DNA from: Pseudomonas azotoformans | GTDB lineage: Bacteria; Pseudomonadota; Gammaproteobacteria; Pseudomonadales; Pseudomonadaceae | Direction of reading: 5' to 3' | DNA length: 64,000 bases | Assembly (NCBI RefSeq): GCF_001579805.1 | Contig: NZ_CP014546.1 | Location: forward strand, 1,364,001 to 1,428,000 | Part shown: in pieces, positions 42,945 through 51,356 of the stretch | Layout: every line of letters begins with the position of its first letter | How positions within the stretch are numbered: the stretch's first letter is position 1 | Made by a program: the position numbers and the translations under genes | Notes under the pieces: generated by a model | Told to the model about the DNA's origin: nothing | Databases searched by the model: none | What the model saw: only the letters and a program-made list of their open reading frames with translations

Positions 42945-44143
42945 ACCTGACCGTTCTTCTGTTCCTGCACCCATGCCATGTAGCTGTTCATCGGAGGATT
43001 CTTCTGGAAGTATTTTTTCAGGCCTTCGAACAGGCCGTCGGCAACCGCCTGTTGATGACGCGCAGTGACCAGCCGTGCACTGTCCCGCGCATTGGAAATA
43101 AACCCGGTTTCCACCAGGATCGACGGCACGTCCGGTGACTTGAGCACCGCAAACCCGGCTTGTTCCACACGCTTCTGATGCAGGCTGGTGATGCCTTCCA
43201 GGCTGCCCAGGATCGAACTGCCCAGTTGCAGGCTGGACGCGATGGTGGCGTTCATCGACATATCCAGGATCACCCCGGCGAGCATCGGGTCCTTGTCTTT
43301 CAGATTGAGCAGGCTGGTGGCACCGAGCAGATCGGCGCCGTTTTCCCGTTGCGCCATGAACCGCGCCGTGGCGGAAGTGGCGCCGCCTTCGGACAGGGCA
43401 TACACCGACGCGCCCGAAGCGGTGATGCGTGGCGCCGCGTCCGCATGCACCGAGATAAACATGTCGGCATTGTGCTTGTGGGCGATTTCCACGCGCTTGC
43501 GCAACGGCACGAAGAAATCGTCGTTGCGCACCAACTTCACGTCGAAGCCTTTCTCGCGTTTCAAGCGTTTAGCCAGCAGTTGGGCGATGGACAGCACCAC
43601 GTCTTTTTCGCGCTGGCCTTTGGAACCGACGGCGCCTGGGTCCTTGCCGCCGTGGCCGGGGTCGACTACCACAATGATGTCGCGTTTGGGATGCGCTTTA
43701 TCCACCAAAGGCTTGGGCTCGGCCGCAATCTGGCGAGGCGCCTGGGTGGCGCTGGTCAGGTCCAGGACCAGTCGATGGCCTTGGCCATCCTGAGGCGGCA
43801 ATAGAAAGCTGTTGAGCTGCATCGGTGCGGCCAGGTCCAGCACGATGCGCGTGTCGCCTTTGCCGAAATGCCCGGAACGAATCGAGGTGATCCCGCTGTT
43901 CTTCAGCGCCAACTGAGAGAAATCACCACTGAGCCCGGCGCCGCTCAAATCGATGATCAAGCGCTCCGGCGCGCTCAACGTGAAGGTCTTGTATTGCACC
44001 GGACCGCTGAGGTCGAACACCAGGCGCAGCTTGTCGTCCGAGCGCCACAGGCGGGCGTTGCTGATCTGCGTGGCGTGGGCGGCAAACGGCAAGGTGAACA
44101 GCGGGCTGGCCAGAAGCAGGTTTAGGAGCTGACGTCTGTGCAT
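42941..44143 (-). CDS. amiA: N-acetylmuramoyl-L-alanine amidase (zinc-starvation paralogue)
   Basis: A 400-aa periplasmic amidase that cleaves septal peptidoglycan cross-strands. The N-terminus 'MHRRQLLNLLLASPLF' carries a twin-arginine-type signal; an AMIN domain follows (about 25-135); and the Amidase_3 domain begins 'IIVVVDPGHGGKDPGAVG' with zinc ligands His and Glu, ending 'PSILVETGFISN'. It is divergent from folE2 across a perfect Zur palindrome, as in P. aeruginosa. The start 44143 is chosen for the signal peptide; a frame extension to 44182 exists. Unlike DksA2, it still needs zinc, so its induction may boost activity rather than spare zinc. Confidence 0.88.
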   Translation of the reverse strand: MHRRQLLNLLLASPLFTLPFAAHATQISNARLWRSDDKLRLVFDLSGPVQYKTFTLSAPERLIIDLSGAGLSGDFSQLALKNSGITSIRSGHFGKGDTRIVLDLAAPMQLNSFLLPPQDGQGHRLVLDLTSATQAPRQIAAEPKPLVDKAHPKRDIIVVVDPGHGGKDPGAVGSKGQREKDVVLSIAQLLAKRLKREKGFDVKLVRNDDFFVPLRKRVEIAHKHNADMFISVHADAAPRITASGASVYALSEGGATSATARFMAQRENGADLLGATSLLNLKDKDPMLAGVILDMSMNATIASSLQLGSSILGSLEGITSLHQKRVEQAGFAVLKSPDVPSILVETGFISNARDSARLVTARHQQAVADGLFEGLKKYFQKNPPMNSYMAWVQEQKNGQV

Positions 44144-44226
44144 GAAAAATACCGCAAATAAAGGAGCGTCCCTACTCGACATGACTGAAAAAAGGCTGGA
44201 GCAGAAAAATCATCGTCGACTCAATA

Positions 44227-44239
44227 GTTATAATATAAC
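44227..44239. promoter_or_regulatory. Zur box between amiA and folE2
   Basis: GTTATA-A-TATAAC is a perfect 6+6 palindrome, 33 bp before folE2 and 84 bp before amiA. It has the same halves as the site at 42484-42496 and likely controls the whole eight-gene folE2 operon and amiA. Confidence 0.87.
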
Positions 44240-44271
44240 ATGTCTTTTTATTTCCAACGATGGACCTGCTC

Positions 44272-45162
44272 ATGAATGCGCTGACTCTGCCGGATATCGC
44301 CGCGCAGGCTTCACGCCAAGCCTTGCCACTCGACTGGGTGGGCATGTGCGGCATCGCCCTACCCATCCTCATCGACGGCCAGCGCCTGACCGCCACCGCC
44401 GATGCCGGCGTGAGCCTGGACGATGGCGCCGCCCGTGGCATTCATATGTCACGCCTGTACCTGGCCCTGGAGATGCTCGACCAGCAACCGCTTACGCCCG
44501 CACTTCTGCGTAATGTACTGCAGCGTTTTCTCGACAGTCATGAAGGTTTATCTAATAACGCCTACCTGCGTATCCACACCGATTTGCTGCTCAAACGCCC
44601 GGCACTGGTCAGTCCTTTGGCCGGTTGGAAAGGCTACCCGGTGAGCATCGAAGCGCGTCTGGAAAACCAGATGTTCCACGTGGAACTAAAAATTGACGTC
44701 ACTTACTCCTCGACCTGTCCCTGCTCCGCTGCCCTCGCCAGGCAGTTGATTCAGCAACAATTTCTCGACGACTTCGCCAACACGCCTTTGCAGCATGAAG
44801 ACGTATTGACCTGGCTCGGCAGCGCCAACGGCATCGTCGCCACGCCTCACAGCCAGCGCAGCAGTGCGCAATTGCATGTCGAGCTGCAAGGCGAGCAACT
44901 GCCACTGACAGACTTAATCGACACCGTCGAAGCCGCCCTCGGCACCGCCGTACAAACCGCCGTGAAACGTGCGGACGAACAAGCCTTCGCCCTGGCCAAC
45001 GGGCAGAACCTGATGTTCTGCGAAGACGCCGCCCGCCGCCTGAACCTCGCCTTGAAACGCTCGGATGCCGTCAAAGCCTTCCACCTGAAAGTGGTCCATG
45101 CCGAAAGCCTGCACGCGCACGATGCCGTGGCTGAAAGCCGCTGGACGAGACACCCTGCATGA
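44272..45162 (+). CDS. folE2: GTP cyclohydrolase IB, zinc-independent
   Basis: A 296-aa enzyme that opens GTP to dihydroneopterin triphosphate for folate and queuosine, using Mn or other metals in place of the zinc enzyme FolE. The active-site Cys149 lies in 'STCPCSAALARQ'; metal/substrate residues include His58 ('RGIHMSR') and His136. ATG 44272 (MNALTLPDI) matches homologues; an in-frame ATG lies 12 bp upstream. It is first in a chain of eight genes with overlaps or gaps of at most 11 bp, and lies 33 bp downstream of a Zur box. Confidence 0.94.
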   Translation: MNALTLPDIAAQASRQALPLDWVGMCGIALPILIDGQRLTATADAGVSLDDGAARGIHMSRLYLALEMLDQQPLTPALLRNVLQRFLDSHEGLSNNAYLRIHTDLLLKRPALVSPLAGWKGYPVSIEARLENQMFHVELKIDVTYSSTCPCSAALARQLIQQQFLDDFANTPLQHEDVLTWLGSANGIVATPHSQRSSAQLHVELQGEQLPLTDLIDTVEAALGTAVQTAVKRADEQAFALANGQNLMFCEDAARRLNLALKRSDAVKAFHLKVVHAESLHAHDAVAESRWTRHPA

Positions 45163-45827
45163 TCACCTGCACCGCTTTACGCTGGGGCGCTCCCGGCCAA
45201 CCGCTGACGCCCGCCATCGACCTCACCCTGGAAAAAGGCAGCCTCACCGGCATCATCGGCGCCAACGGCACCGGTAAAAGCAGCCTGCTTAAAGTCATCG
45301 CCGGCCTGCAAAAGCCGCTGGCGGGCAAGGTCACGTTGGAGGTTCCACGCCGTGGCGGCCTGTCGTTCCTGCCCCAGCAGCAACACCTGGACCGTCAGTT
45401 TCCCATCAGCCTGCAAGAGCTGGTCGCCGCCGGCTTCTGGGGCACGCAACTGTCCCCGCAACAGCGCAATCAGCGGCTTGAAGCAGTACTGGAAGACTGG
45501 TGCCTCAGCGGCCTTGAGCATCGCCCGTTGATGGCACTGTCCGGTGGCGAGCTGCAACGCGCCCTCCTTGCTCGCATGAGCCTGGCCGAAGCGCCCGTTC
45601 TGCTGCTCGACGAGCCCCACGCCGCCCTTGATGAAGAGGGCCAGGCGCTGTGCTGGAAACACATCCACGCCTGGCATGAGCAAGGCCGCACGCTGATCGT
45701 GGTCTGCCATGACCTCGCCTCCGTGCGCCACCACACCCAGCAAGTGGTGCAGATCAAAAGCACCGGCTGCGTGTTCGGCCCGAGCAAAGAGCTGATCCGC
45801 CCGCAGCCACAGATGCAGGTGGCCTGA
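45159..45827 (+). CDS. Zinc/metal ABC transporter ATP-binding protein (second ZnuC type)
   Basis: A 222-aa ABC ATPase: Walker A 'GANGTGKSSLLKV', signature 'LSGGELQRALLARM', Walker B 'VLLLDEPHAALDEEGQ', and the switch His in 'VVCHDLASV'. It energises the permease encoded next. It is shorter than E. coli ZnuC and is separate from the usual znuA-zur-znuC-znuB locus, so it is a second importer, expected to be used when zinc is very low. It overlaps folE2 by 4 bp and the permease by 1 bp. Confidence 0.88.
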   Translation: MITCTALRWGAPGQPLTPAIDLTLEKGSLTGIIGANGTGKSSLLKVIAGLQKPLAGKVTLEVPRRGGLSFLPQQQHLDRQFPISLQELVAAGFWGTQLSPQQRNQRLEAVLEDWCLSGLEHRPLMALSGGELQRALLARMSLAEAPVLLLDEPHAALDEEGQALCWKHIHAWHEQGRTLIVVCHDLASVRHHTQQVVQIKSTGCVFGPSKELIRPQPQMQVA

Positions 45828-46693
45828 TGCATTTCGCCGCCCACCTGTGGATGCCCTTCGTCGACTTCGTCTTTATGCGCCGCGCTCTCATCGGCGGGTT
45901 GGTACTCGCCTGCAGTACCGCGCCGCTGGGCGTGTTCCTGATCCTGCGGCGCATGAGCCTGATCGGTGACGCTGTCGCCCACGGCATCCTGCCCGGCGCA
46001 GCCCTCGGCTTCTGGTTCGCCGGCCTCAGCCTGCCCGCCCTGACCATCGGCGGCCTCGGCGCGGGCCTGAGCATGGCTGGCCTGTCCGCTTGGATCACTC
46101 GCCGCACCGGCCTGCGTGAAGACGCCAGCCTCGCCGCCATCTACCCCATCTCCCTGGCCGCGGGCGTGCTGATCCTCGGCATCGCCGGCAAACGCCTCGA
46201 TCTGCTGCACCTGCTGTTTGGCTCCGCCCTGGCGGTGGATGAAACCACCCTCACCGGCATGCTGTGGGTTTCCAGCTTCAGCCTGATCGCCATGGCCGCG
46301 ATCTACAAACCGCTGCTGCTGGACACCCTCGACCCATTGTTCCTGCAAACCGTCAGCCGCCTCGGCCCACTGGCCCATGGTTTGTTCCTGACCTTGGTGG
46401 TGCTGAACCTGGTCATTGGCTTCCAGGCCATCGGCGCCTTGATGGTGGTAGGCCTGATGATGTTGCCGGCCATCGCTTCACGTTTCTGGAGCCGGCGCCT
46501 GCCGGTGTTGATCGCGGTATCGGCAGTGCTGGGATGCCTGTCGGTGTGGCTGGGTTTGTTGCTGTCGTTCTACTACTCGTTGCCCAGCGGCCCGGCCATC
46601 GTGCTGGTGGCGGGCGCCGGGTATCTGCTGTCCGTGGTCTTCGGTCCGGTGCACGGCTTGCTGCGCCGCCCGCCTTTGCTGTCATCCCAATGA
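45827..46693 (+). CDS. Zinc/metal ABC transporter permease (second ZnuB type)
   Basis: A 288-aa inner-membrane permease of the ABC-3 (ZnuB/MntB) family with about eight helices. The usual opening 'FMRRALIGGLVLACSTAPLG' and 'LRRMSLIGDAVAHGILPGAA' (the EAA-like cytoplasmic loop) are present, as is 'GFQAIGALMVVGLMMLPAIA' near residues 200-220. It starts at the znuC-type stop (TGATG) and is 11 bp before the binding protein. Confidence 0.88.
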   Translation: MHFAAHLWMPFVDFVFMRRALIGGLVLACSTAPLGVFLILRRMSLIGDAVAHGILPGAALGFWFAGLSLPALTIGGLGAGLSMAGLSAWITRRTGLREDASLAAIYPISLAAGVLILGIAGKRLDLLHLLFGSALAVDETTLTGMLWVSSFSLIAMAAIYKPLLLDTLDPLFLQTVSRLGPLAHGLFLTLVVLNLVIGFQAIGALMVVGLMMLPAIASRFWSRRLPVLIAVSAVLGCLSVWLGLLLSFYYSLPSGPAIVLVAGAGYLLSVVFGPVHGLLRRPPLLSSQ

Positions 46694-46704
46694 GGTGTTT
46701 CCCG

Positions 46705-47583
46705 ATGCGCGCTCTACTCGTGCTGTTCAGTCTCGTCCTGTCGTTGTCGACGGCCCAGGCCGCCGACAAGCTTCAGGTGGTTACCAGCTTCAGCATCCTC
46801 GATGACATCACTCACCAGATTGGTGGTGATCACATCCAGATCAGCAACATGGTCGGCCCCGACGCCGACGCCCACACCTACGAGCCTACCCCGGACGATG
46901 CCAAGGCACTGCTCAAGGCCAAGGTGATCATCAAGAACGGCCTGGGCTTCGAACCCTGGCTGGACCGTCTGGTGACCAGCACCGAAACCAAAGCCACGGT
47001 GGTGACCGCCAGCAAAGGCGTGATCTCCCACACCATGGAAGAGGACGGCGAAACCATCCCCGACCCGCACGCCTGGCACAACCTGGCCAACGCCGAAATC
47101 TATGTGAACAACATCACCAAGGCGCTGATCGCTGCCGACCCGGCCAACAAAGCCGACTACCAGCACAATAGCCAAACCTACCTGAAAGAAATCTATCGCC
47201 TGCTGGCCGAAGCCAAGACCAAGTTCGGCGCTCTACCCGCCGGTAACCGTCGCATCGTCACCTCCCACGACGCCTTCGGCTACCTGGGCCAGGCTTATGG
47301 CATCGATTTCCTCGCGCCACAGGGCTTGTCTACCGAACGCGAGCCGTCCGCCGCCGAAGTGGCTGCGCTGATCACTCAGATCCGCAAAGACAAAGTCAAA
47401 GCCGTGTTCATGGAAAACATCAAGGATTCGCGCCTGCTCAAGCAGATCGCTGACGAAAGCGGTGCGCAGATCGGCGGCACGCTGTACTCCGACGCCCTCG
47501 CCGCTGAAGGCCCGGCCAGCACCTTCACCGGACTGTTCGAATACAACCTCAACACGCTGTGCGCGGCCCTGAGCAAGCCATGA
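46705..47583 (+). CDS. Zinc/metal-binding periplasmic protein (second ZnuA type)
   Basis: A 292-aa cluster A-I substrate-binding protein. The signal peptide MRALLVLFSLVLSLSTAQA precedes 'ADKLQVVTSFSILDDI'. Metal-ligand candidates are the His of 'DAHTYEP', of 'DPHAWHN' and of 'TSHDAFGY', with an Asp near the end. It lacks the His-rich loop of E. coli ZnuA, which makes the metal less certain, but the operon context argues for zinc. ATG 46705 has GAGG nine bases upstream; ATG 46690 overlaps the permease stop and gives a poorer signal. Its stop overlaps the hisI-like start by 4 bp. Confidence 0.87.
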   Translation: MRALLVLFSLVLSLSTAQAADKLQVVTSFSILDDITHQIGGDHIQISNMVGPDADAHTYEPTPDDAKALLKAKVIIKNGLGFEPWLDRLVTSTETKATVVTASKGVISHTMEEDGETIPDPHAWHNLANAEIYVNNITKALIAADPANKADYQHNSQTYLKEIYRLLAEAKTKFGALPAGNRRIVTSHDAFGYLGQAYGIDFLAPQGLSTEREPSAAEVAALITQIRKDKVKAVFMENIKDSRLLKQIADESGAQIGGTLYSDALAAEGPASTFTGLFEYNLNTLCAALSKP

Positions 47584-47993
47584 CCTTGAGCATGCTCGAC
47601 CTGGAAGGGGCTGCCGTCGGCAGCAGCTTTCCCCTCGAACCCGTGCTCGATGCCCTGCCGTGGAACAGCGATGGCCTGATCGCCGCCATCGCCCAGCAAC
47701 ACGGCAGCGGCGAGGTGTTGATGCTGGCCTGGATGAACCGCCAGGCCCTCAAGGAAACCCTGGGCACCGGGCAGGTCTGCTACTGGTCGCGCTCACGCCA
47801 GCAGTTGTGGCGCAAGGGCGAAAGCTCCGGTCACTGGCAACAGCTAGTGGAGGCACGCCTGGATTGCGACGGCGACGCGGTCCTGCTGATCGTCGACCAG
47901 CAGGGCCCGGCCTGCCACACCGGAAGGCCGACCTGCTTCTACAACGCCATCGACGGCGACTACGTCCACATCATTACGGAGCCCTTAGCATGA
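47580..47993 (+). CDS. hisI2: Phosphoribosyl-AMP cyclohydrolase paralogue
   Basis: A 137-aa HisI-type enzyme (histidine synthesis step 3). It keeps the core 'VLMLAWMNRQALKETLGTG', 'YWSRSRQQLWRKGESSGHWQ' and the three conserved Cys in 'LDCDGDAVL', 'ACHTG' and 'TCFY' that bind zinc in known HisI. So, unlike DksA2, it does not look zinc-free; it may have changed metal affinity. The gene sits in the Zur-type operon, overlapping both neighbours by 4 bp, and is presumably a starvation backup of the housekeeping hisI. Confidence 0.88.
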   Translation: MTLSMLDLEGAAVGSSFPLEPVLDALPWNSDGLIAAIAQQHGSGEVLMLAWMNRQALKETLGTGQVCYWSRSRQQLWRKGESSGHWQQLVEARLDCDGDAVLLIVDQQGPACHTGRPTCFYNAIDGDYVHIITEPLA

Positions 47994-48550
47994 TCCGCAA
48001 AAACCCGTCCGGCGATCTGCCTGTGATTGCCGAATCGGCCTACGTCGACAAGACCGCCATCATCTGCGGCAAAGTCATCATTGGCGAAAACGTGTTCGTC
48101 GGCCCCTACGCCGTGATCCGCGCCGACGAAGTCGACGCCAGCGGCGGCATGGACCCGATCATCATCGGCGCCAACTCCAACATCCAGGACGGCGTGGTCA
48201 TCCACTCCAAATCCGGCGCGGCGGTGACCATCGGAGAGTTCACCTCGATTGCGCACCGCTCCATCGTCCATGGCCCCTGCACCGTCGGCGACCGCGTGTT
48301 CATCGGCTTCAACAGCGTGCTGTTCAACTGCGCCGTGGGCGATGGCTGCGTGGTGCGCCACAACTCGGTGGTCGACGGCCGCGACTTGCCCGCCGCGTTC
48401 TACGTGCCCTCCACCACCCGCATCGGACCGAACACCGACCTCTCGCAATTCCCGCCGGTGAGCGTGAGCGCCTCGGAGTTTTCCGAAGACGTGGCCCGCA
48501 CCAACGTTGACCTGGTGCGCGGCTATAAAGCCCTGCAAAACGAGTTCTGA
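47990..48550 (+). CDS. Gamma-class carbonic anhydrase-like protein
   Basis: A 186-aa left-handed beta-helix protein with hexapeptide repeats ('AIICGKVIIGENVFVGP', 'VTIGEFTSIAH', 'CTVGDRVFIGF'). Three His that bind the metal in gamma carbonic anhydrases are present (His72, His89, His94, the last two spaced five residues apart as in the archaeal enzyme). Such enzymes can use Fe or Co instead of zinc, so it may replace a zinc beta-class anhydrase in bicarbonate supply. It overlaps hisI2 by 4 bp and precedes pyrC2 by 3 bp. Confidence 0.87.
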   Translation: MIRKNPSGDLPVIAESAYVDKTAIICGKVIIGENVFVGPYAVIRADEVDASGGMDPIIIGANSNIQDGVVIHSKSGAAVTIGEFTSIAHRSIVHGPCTVGDRVFIGFNSVLFNCAVGDGCVVRHNSVVDGRDLPAAFYVPSTTRIGPNTDLSQFPPVSVSASEFSEDVARTNVDLVRGYKALQNEF

Positions 48551-48553
48551 ACC

Positions 48554-49891
48554 ATGAGCCGCCTGCTGATCCGCAACGCCCGCCTGGTGAACGAAGGCCA
48601 GGAATTCGACGCCGATGTGTTGGTTGCCAACGGTCGTATCGAAAAGATCGCCAGCAGCATCCAGGACAGCAACGCGACTGTCGCCATCGACGCCCAAGGT
48701 CACTGGCTGCTGCCCGGCATGATCGATGACCAAGTGCACTTTCGCGAACCTGGCGCGCCGGACAAAGGCAGCTTCTACAGCGAATCCCGCGCGGCGGTAG
48801 CCGGTGGTATCACCAGTTTCATGGACATGCCCAACACGCACCCGGCCACCCTCGACCTGGACGCCCTGGCCGACAAAAAGCGCCGCGCCGCCCTGCACTC
48901 GGTGGCCAACTATGGCTTCCACTTCGGCGTGAGCAACGACAACCTCGACACCGTCGCAGCCCTCGACCCACGTGAGGTGGCCGGGGTCAAAGTGTTCATG
49001 GGGGCTTCGACCGGCAATATGCTGGTGGACGATCCTCGGATCCTGGAGCGCCTGTTCGCCGAAGTGCCCACGATTTTGCTGGCCCACTGTGAACACACGC
49101 CAAGCATCCAGGCCAACGAACAGCGCCTGCGCGAACGCTTCGGCGAGCACATCCCCGCCGTCGCGCACCCGCTGATCCGCGATGCCGAGGCGTGCTATCG
49201 CTCGTCATCCTTTGCCGTGGAGTTGGCCAAGCGCCATGGCACCCGCCTGCATGTGCTGCACCTGACCAGCGCCCGCGAACTGGCACTGTTCGAAGACAAA
49301 CCCTTGAGCGAAAAACGCATCACCGCCGAGGTCTGCCTGCACCACCTGCTGTTCGATGACCGCGACTATCACCGCCTCGGCCACCAGATCAAATGCAACC
49401 CGGCCATCAAGACCCGCGCCGACCGCGACGCCTTGCGCCTGGCCTTGTTAAGCGACCGCCTGGATGTCATCGGCAGCGATCACGCGCCGCATACCTGGGC
49501 GCAAAAACAGTTGGGTTATCGCGAGGCGCCTTCGGGATTGCCCCTGGTGCAGCACGCCCTGCCCGCGCTGCTGGAACTAGTGGCCGATGGGCTGCTGCCG
49601 TTGACCACGCTGGTCGCAAAAACCAGTCACCGTGTGGCCGACCTGTTCGCCATCCCCGATCGTGGCTACCTGCGTGAAGGTTATTGGGCCGACCTGGTGC
49701 TGATCAAACCTGAGCCCGAGGGCAAGCCGGTCAGCAGCCAACCCATCCTGGCCCGCTGCGGCTGGACGCCCTTCGCCGAACGCAGCTTTCGTCACAGCGT
49801 CAGCACCACCCTGGTTTCCGGTCACTTGGCCTTTCATAACGGTCAGGTAATCGACAGCTGCCAAGGATTACCTTTGCATTTCCAGCGCTAG
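48554..49891 (+). CDS. pyrC2: Dihydroorotase paralogue
   Basis: A 445-aa amidohydrolase of the dihydroorotase family, pyrimidine synthesis step 3. The metal-binding opening reads 'IDDQVHFREPG': Gln60 replaces the first His of the HxH zinc pair, while His62 remains. Later ligands include the 'CEHTP' and 'HVLHLTSA' His residues and the catalytic 'IGSDHAPHTW' Asp. The 'FMGASTGNM' block, where the carbamylated Lys or its substitute sits, is present as 'VFMGAS'. The lost His suggests reduced zinc demand, consistent with the operon. Confidence 0.86.
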   Translation: MSRLLIRNARLVNEGQEFDADVLVANGRIEKIASSIQDSNATVAIDAQGHWLLPGMIDDQVHFREPGAPDKGSFYSESRAAVAGGITSFMDMPNTHPATLDLDALADKKRRAALHSVANYGFHFGVSNDNLDTVAALDPREVAGVKVFMGASTGNMLVDDPRILERLFAEVPTILLAHCEHTPSIQANEQRLRERFGEHIPAVAHPLIRDAEACYRSSSFAVELAKRHGTRLHVLHLTSARELALFEDKPLSEKRITAEVCLHHLLFDDRDYHRLGHQIKCNPAIKTRADRDALRLALLSDRLDVIGSDHAPHTWAQKQLGYREAPSGLPLVQHALPALLELVADGLLPLTTLVAKTSHRVADLFAIPDRGYLREGYWADLVLIKPEPEGKPVSSQPILARCGWTPFAERSFRHSVSTTLVSGHLAFHNGQVIDSCQGLPLHFQR

Positions 49892-49902
49892 AGACGACGG
49901 CG

Positions 49903-50721
49903 ATGATCCGGATCACCCTGCCAGACGGCACCCAACGCGAGTACGACGAGGCGCTGTCGGTTTACGAGGTAGCCGCCAGCATCGGCTTGGGGCTGGCCAA
50001 AACCTCGGTCGCCGGTCGCGTTGACGGTGTGCTAGTGGGTTGTGAACACCTGCTGGAACAGGACGCCCGACTCCAGATCATCACCACCCAGGATCCCGAG
50101 GGGCTGGAGATTCTGCGTCGCTCCTGCGCAAGTCTGTTGGCGATGGCCACTCAGCAACTGTTTCCTATCGCTCAGTTGAAAGCCGGGTCGCCCACCGACG
50201 ATGGTTTTTTCTACGACTTAGCCTGCGAACGCACCTTCACAGCGCTCGACCTTGAACAGATCGAAGCACGCATGCGCCACTTGGCGAACACCAATCATTC
50301 GGTACGGCGCCTGGGCGATTTTGAAGCCCTGTGCCACGGTCTTCATGTGCCCAGCACCGGTGTGATCCGAGCCTTCAAGCTGACCAAGGTCACCCTCAAC
50401 GCATCGCAACAACGCATTTACGGCACCTGTTGGGCCAGCCAACAGGCTGCGGTGCTCACCCTGAGTGAAAGCCAGGCCGACTTCGGCCAGCAGGTCTGTG
50501 AAGCATTGAAACGTGTGGGCATACGGGCAGTGGTGGACCGACGCAACGAGAAGGTCAGCTACAAGATGCGCGAGCACAGCCTGCACCAAGTGCCGTATCT
50601 GGTGATTGTTGGCGAGCGGGAAAAAGCCGGCGGCTACGTCAGCCTGCGTAGCCGCCTGGGGGAAGACCTCGGTCAGATGAGTATCGAAGCCCTGTGCGAA
50701 AGGCTCAAGCGCGAGGCTTGA
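49903..50721 (+). CDS. Core-less threonyl-tRNA synthetase paralogue (TGS, partial editing and anticodon domains)
   Basis: A 272-aa protein made of pieces of threonyl-tRNA synthetase: TGS domain (1-61), a shortened N2 editing-type domain (62-180) and the anticodon-binding domain (181-272; 'SESQADFGQQV', 'DRRNEKVSYKMREH', 'PYLVIVGERE'). The whole catalytic core, with its zinc ligands, is missing. In the editing domain, positions 73 and 77 are Arg and Ser instead of His, about 40 residues are missing near 137, and Cys144/His148 remain. The frame is open throughout, so it is either a functional adaptor or a recently shortened thrS2. It is last in the Zur-type operon, 11 bp after pyrC2. Confidence 0.8.
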   Translation: MIRITLPDGTQREYDEALSVYEVAASIGLGLAKTSVAGRVDGVLVGCEHLLEQDARLQIITTQDPEGLEILRRSCASLLAMATQQLFPIAQLKAGSPTDDGFFYDLACERTFTALDLEQIEARMRHLANTNHSVRRLGDFEALCHGLHVPSTGVIRAFKLTKVTLNASQQRIYGTCWASQQAAVLTLSESQADFGQQVCEALKRVGIRAVVDRRNEKVSYKMREHSLHQVPYLVIVGEREKAGGYVSLRSRLGEDLGQMSIEALCERLKREA

Positions 50722-51226
50722 CCGTCCCGCAATCGTTGCCCAGCCACTGGGCATGGCTGTCCAGGCTGCCCTTCTGCTGAATGCCGGTGGCATTGAAGGT
50801 GCCGTTGACGGTGGTGGTGAATTCTTTTTGGCTCTGGAAAGTGGCTACACCCGTGCCTTGGGCTTTCGGGCAACTGAAACGGAATTTCCACTGGTTGCCG
50901 GTCTTGTCGGTCACTTCCTGCTTGCAGCCCGATTGCGGGTCGGTCAGCGGGATCGAATCGGAGGCAACCTGCGCCGGGGTGAGGCACACCTGCACGCCTT
51001 TGCCGGCCATGGTGATGCCCTGTTTTTCGAGCATGGCACGCTGTTCCGGGGTCATCTGTTGCTTGAGCTGACCGAGGATCAGCGACAGGTCGGGCAAGTC
51101 CTGGTTATCGACTTTCATATTGCTGGTGGTCAGTTCCCACAAGCCCGGCGCCAGCATCTGCGCCTGCGCCGCCACCGGCAGCGACACACCAATCATCATG
51201 GCCAAAGACAGCAGACGAGCATTCAT
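50705..51226 (-). CDS. DUF3617 family secreted protein
   Basis: A 173-aa protein. Signal peptide MNARLLSLAMMIGVSLPVAA, mature part beginning 'QMLAPGLWELTTSNMKVDNQ' as in DUF3617 proteins, followed by a helix region and a beta-rich half with three or more Cys ('VQVCLTP', 'SGCKQEV', 'FSCPKAQ', 'NDCGTV'). AGGAG lies seven bases before the ATG. It converges with the synthetase remnant, overlapping by 17 bp. Periplasmic, function unknown. Confidence 0.82.
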   Translation of the reverse strand: MNARLLSLAMMIGVSLPVAAQAQMLAPGLWELTTSNMKVDNQDLPDLSLILGQLKQQMTPEQRAMLEKQGITMAGKGVQVCLTPAQVASDSIPLTDPQSGCKQEVTDKTGNQWKFRFSCPKAQGTGVATFQSQKEFTTTVNGTFNATGIQQKGSLDSHAQWLGNDCGTVKPRA

Positions 51227-51356
51227 CGGGTAACTCCTGGGTAATGTTGGGCGTTAGACGCCGCAAAGGTGCCAGGGTTGCACGGCAAATAAAATAGCGA
51301 CATTCCTGACCAGACATGGTCTGTTAGGCACTGGATTGCCTGGAGTAACGTCGTTC

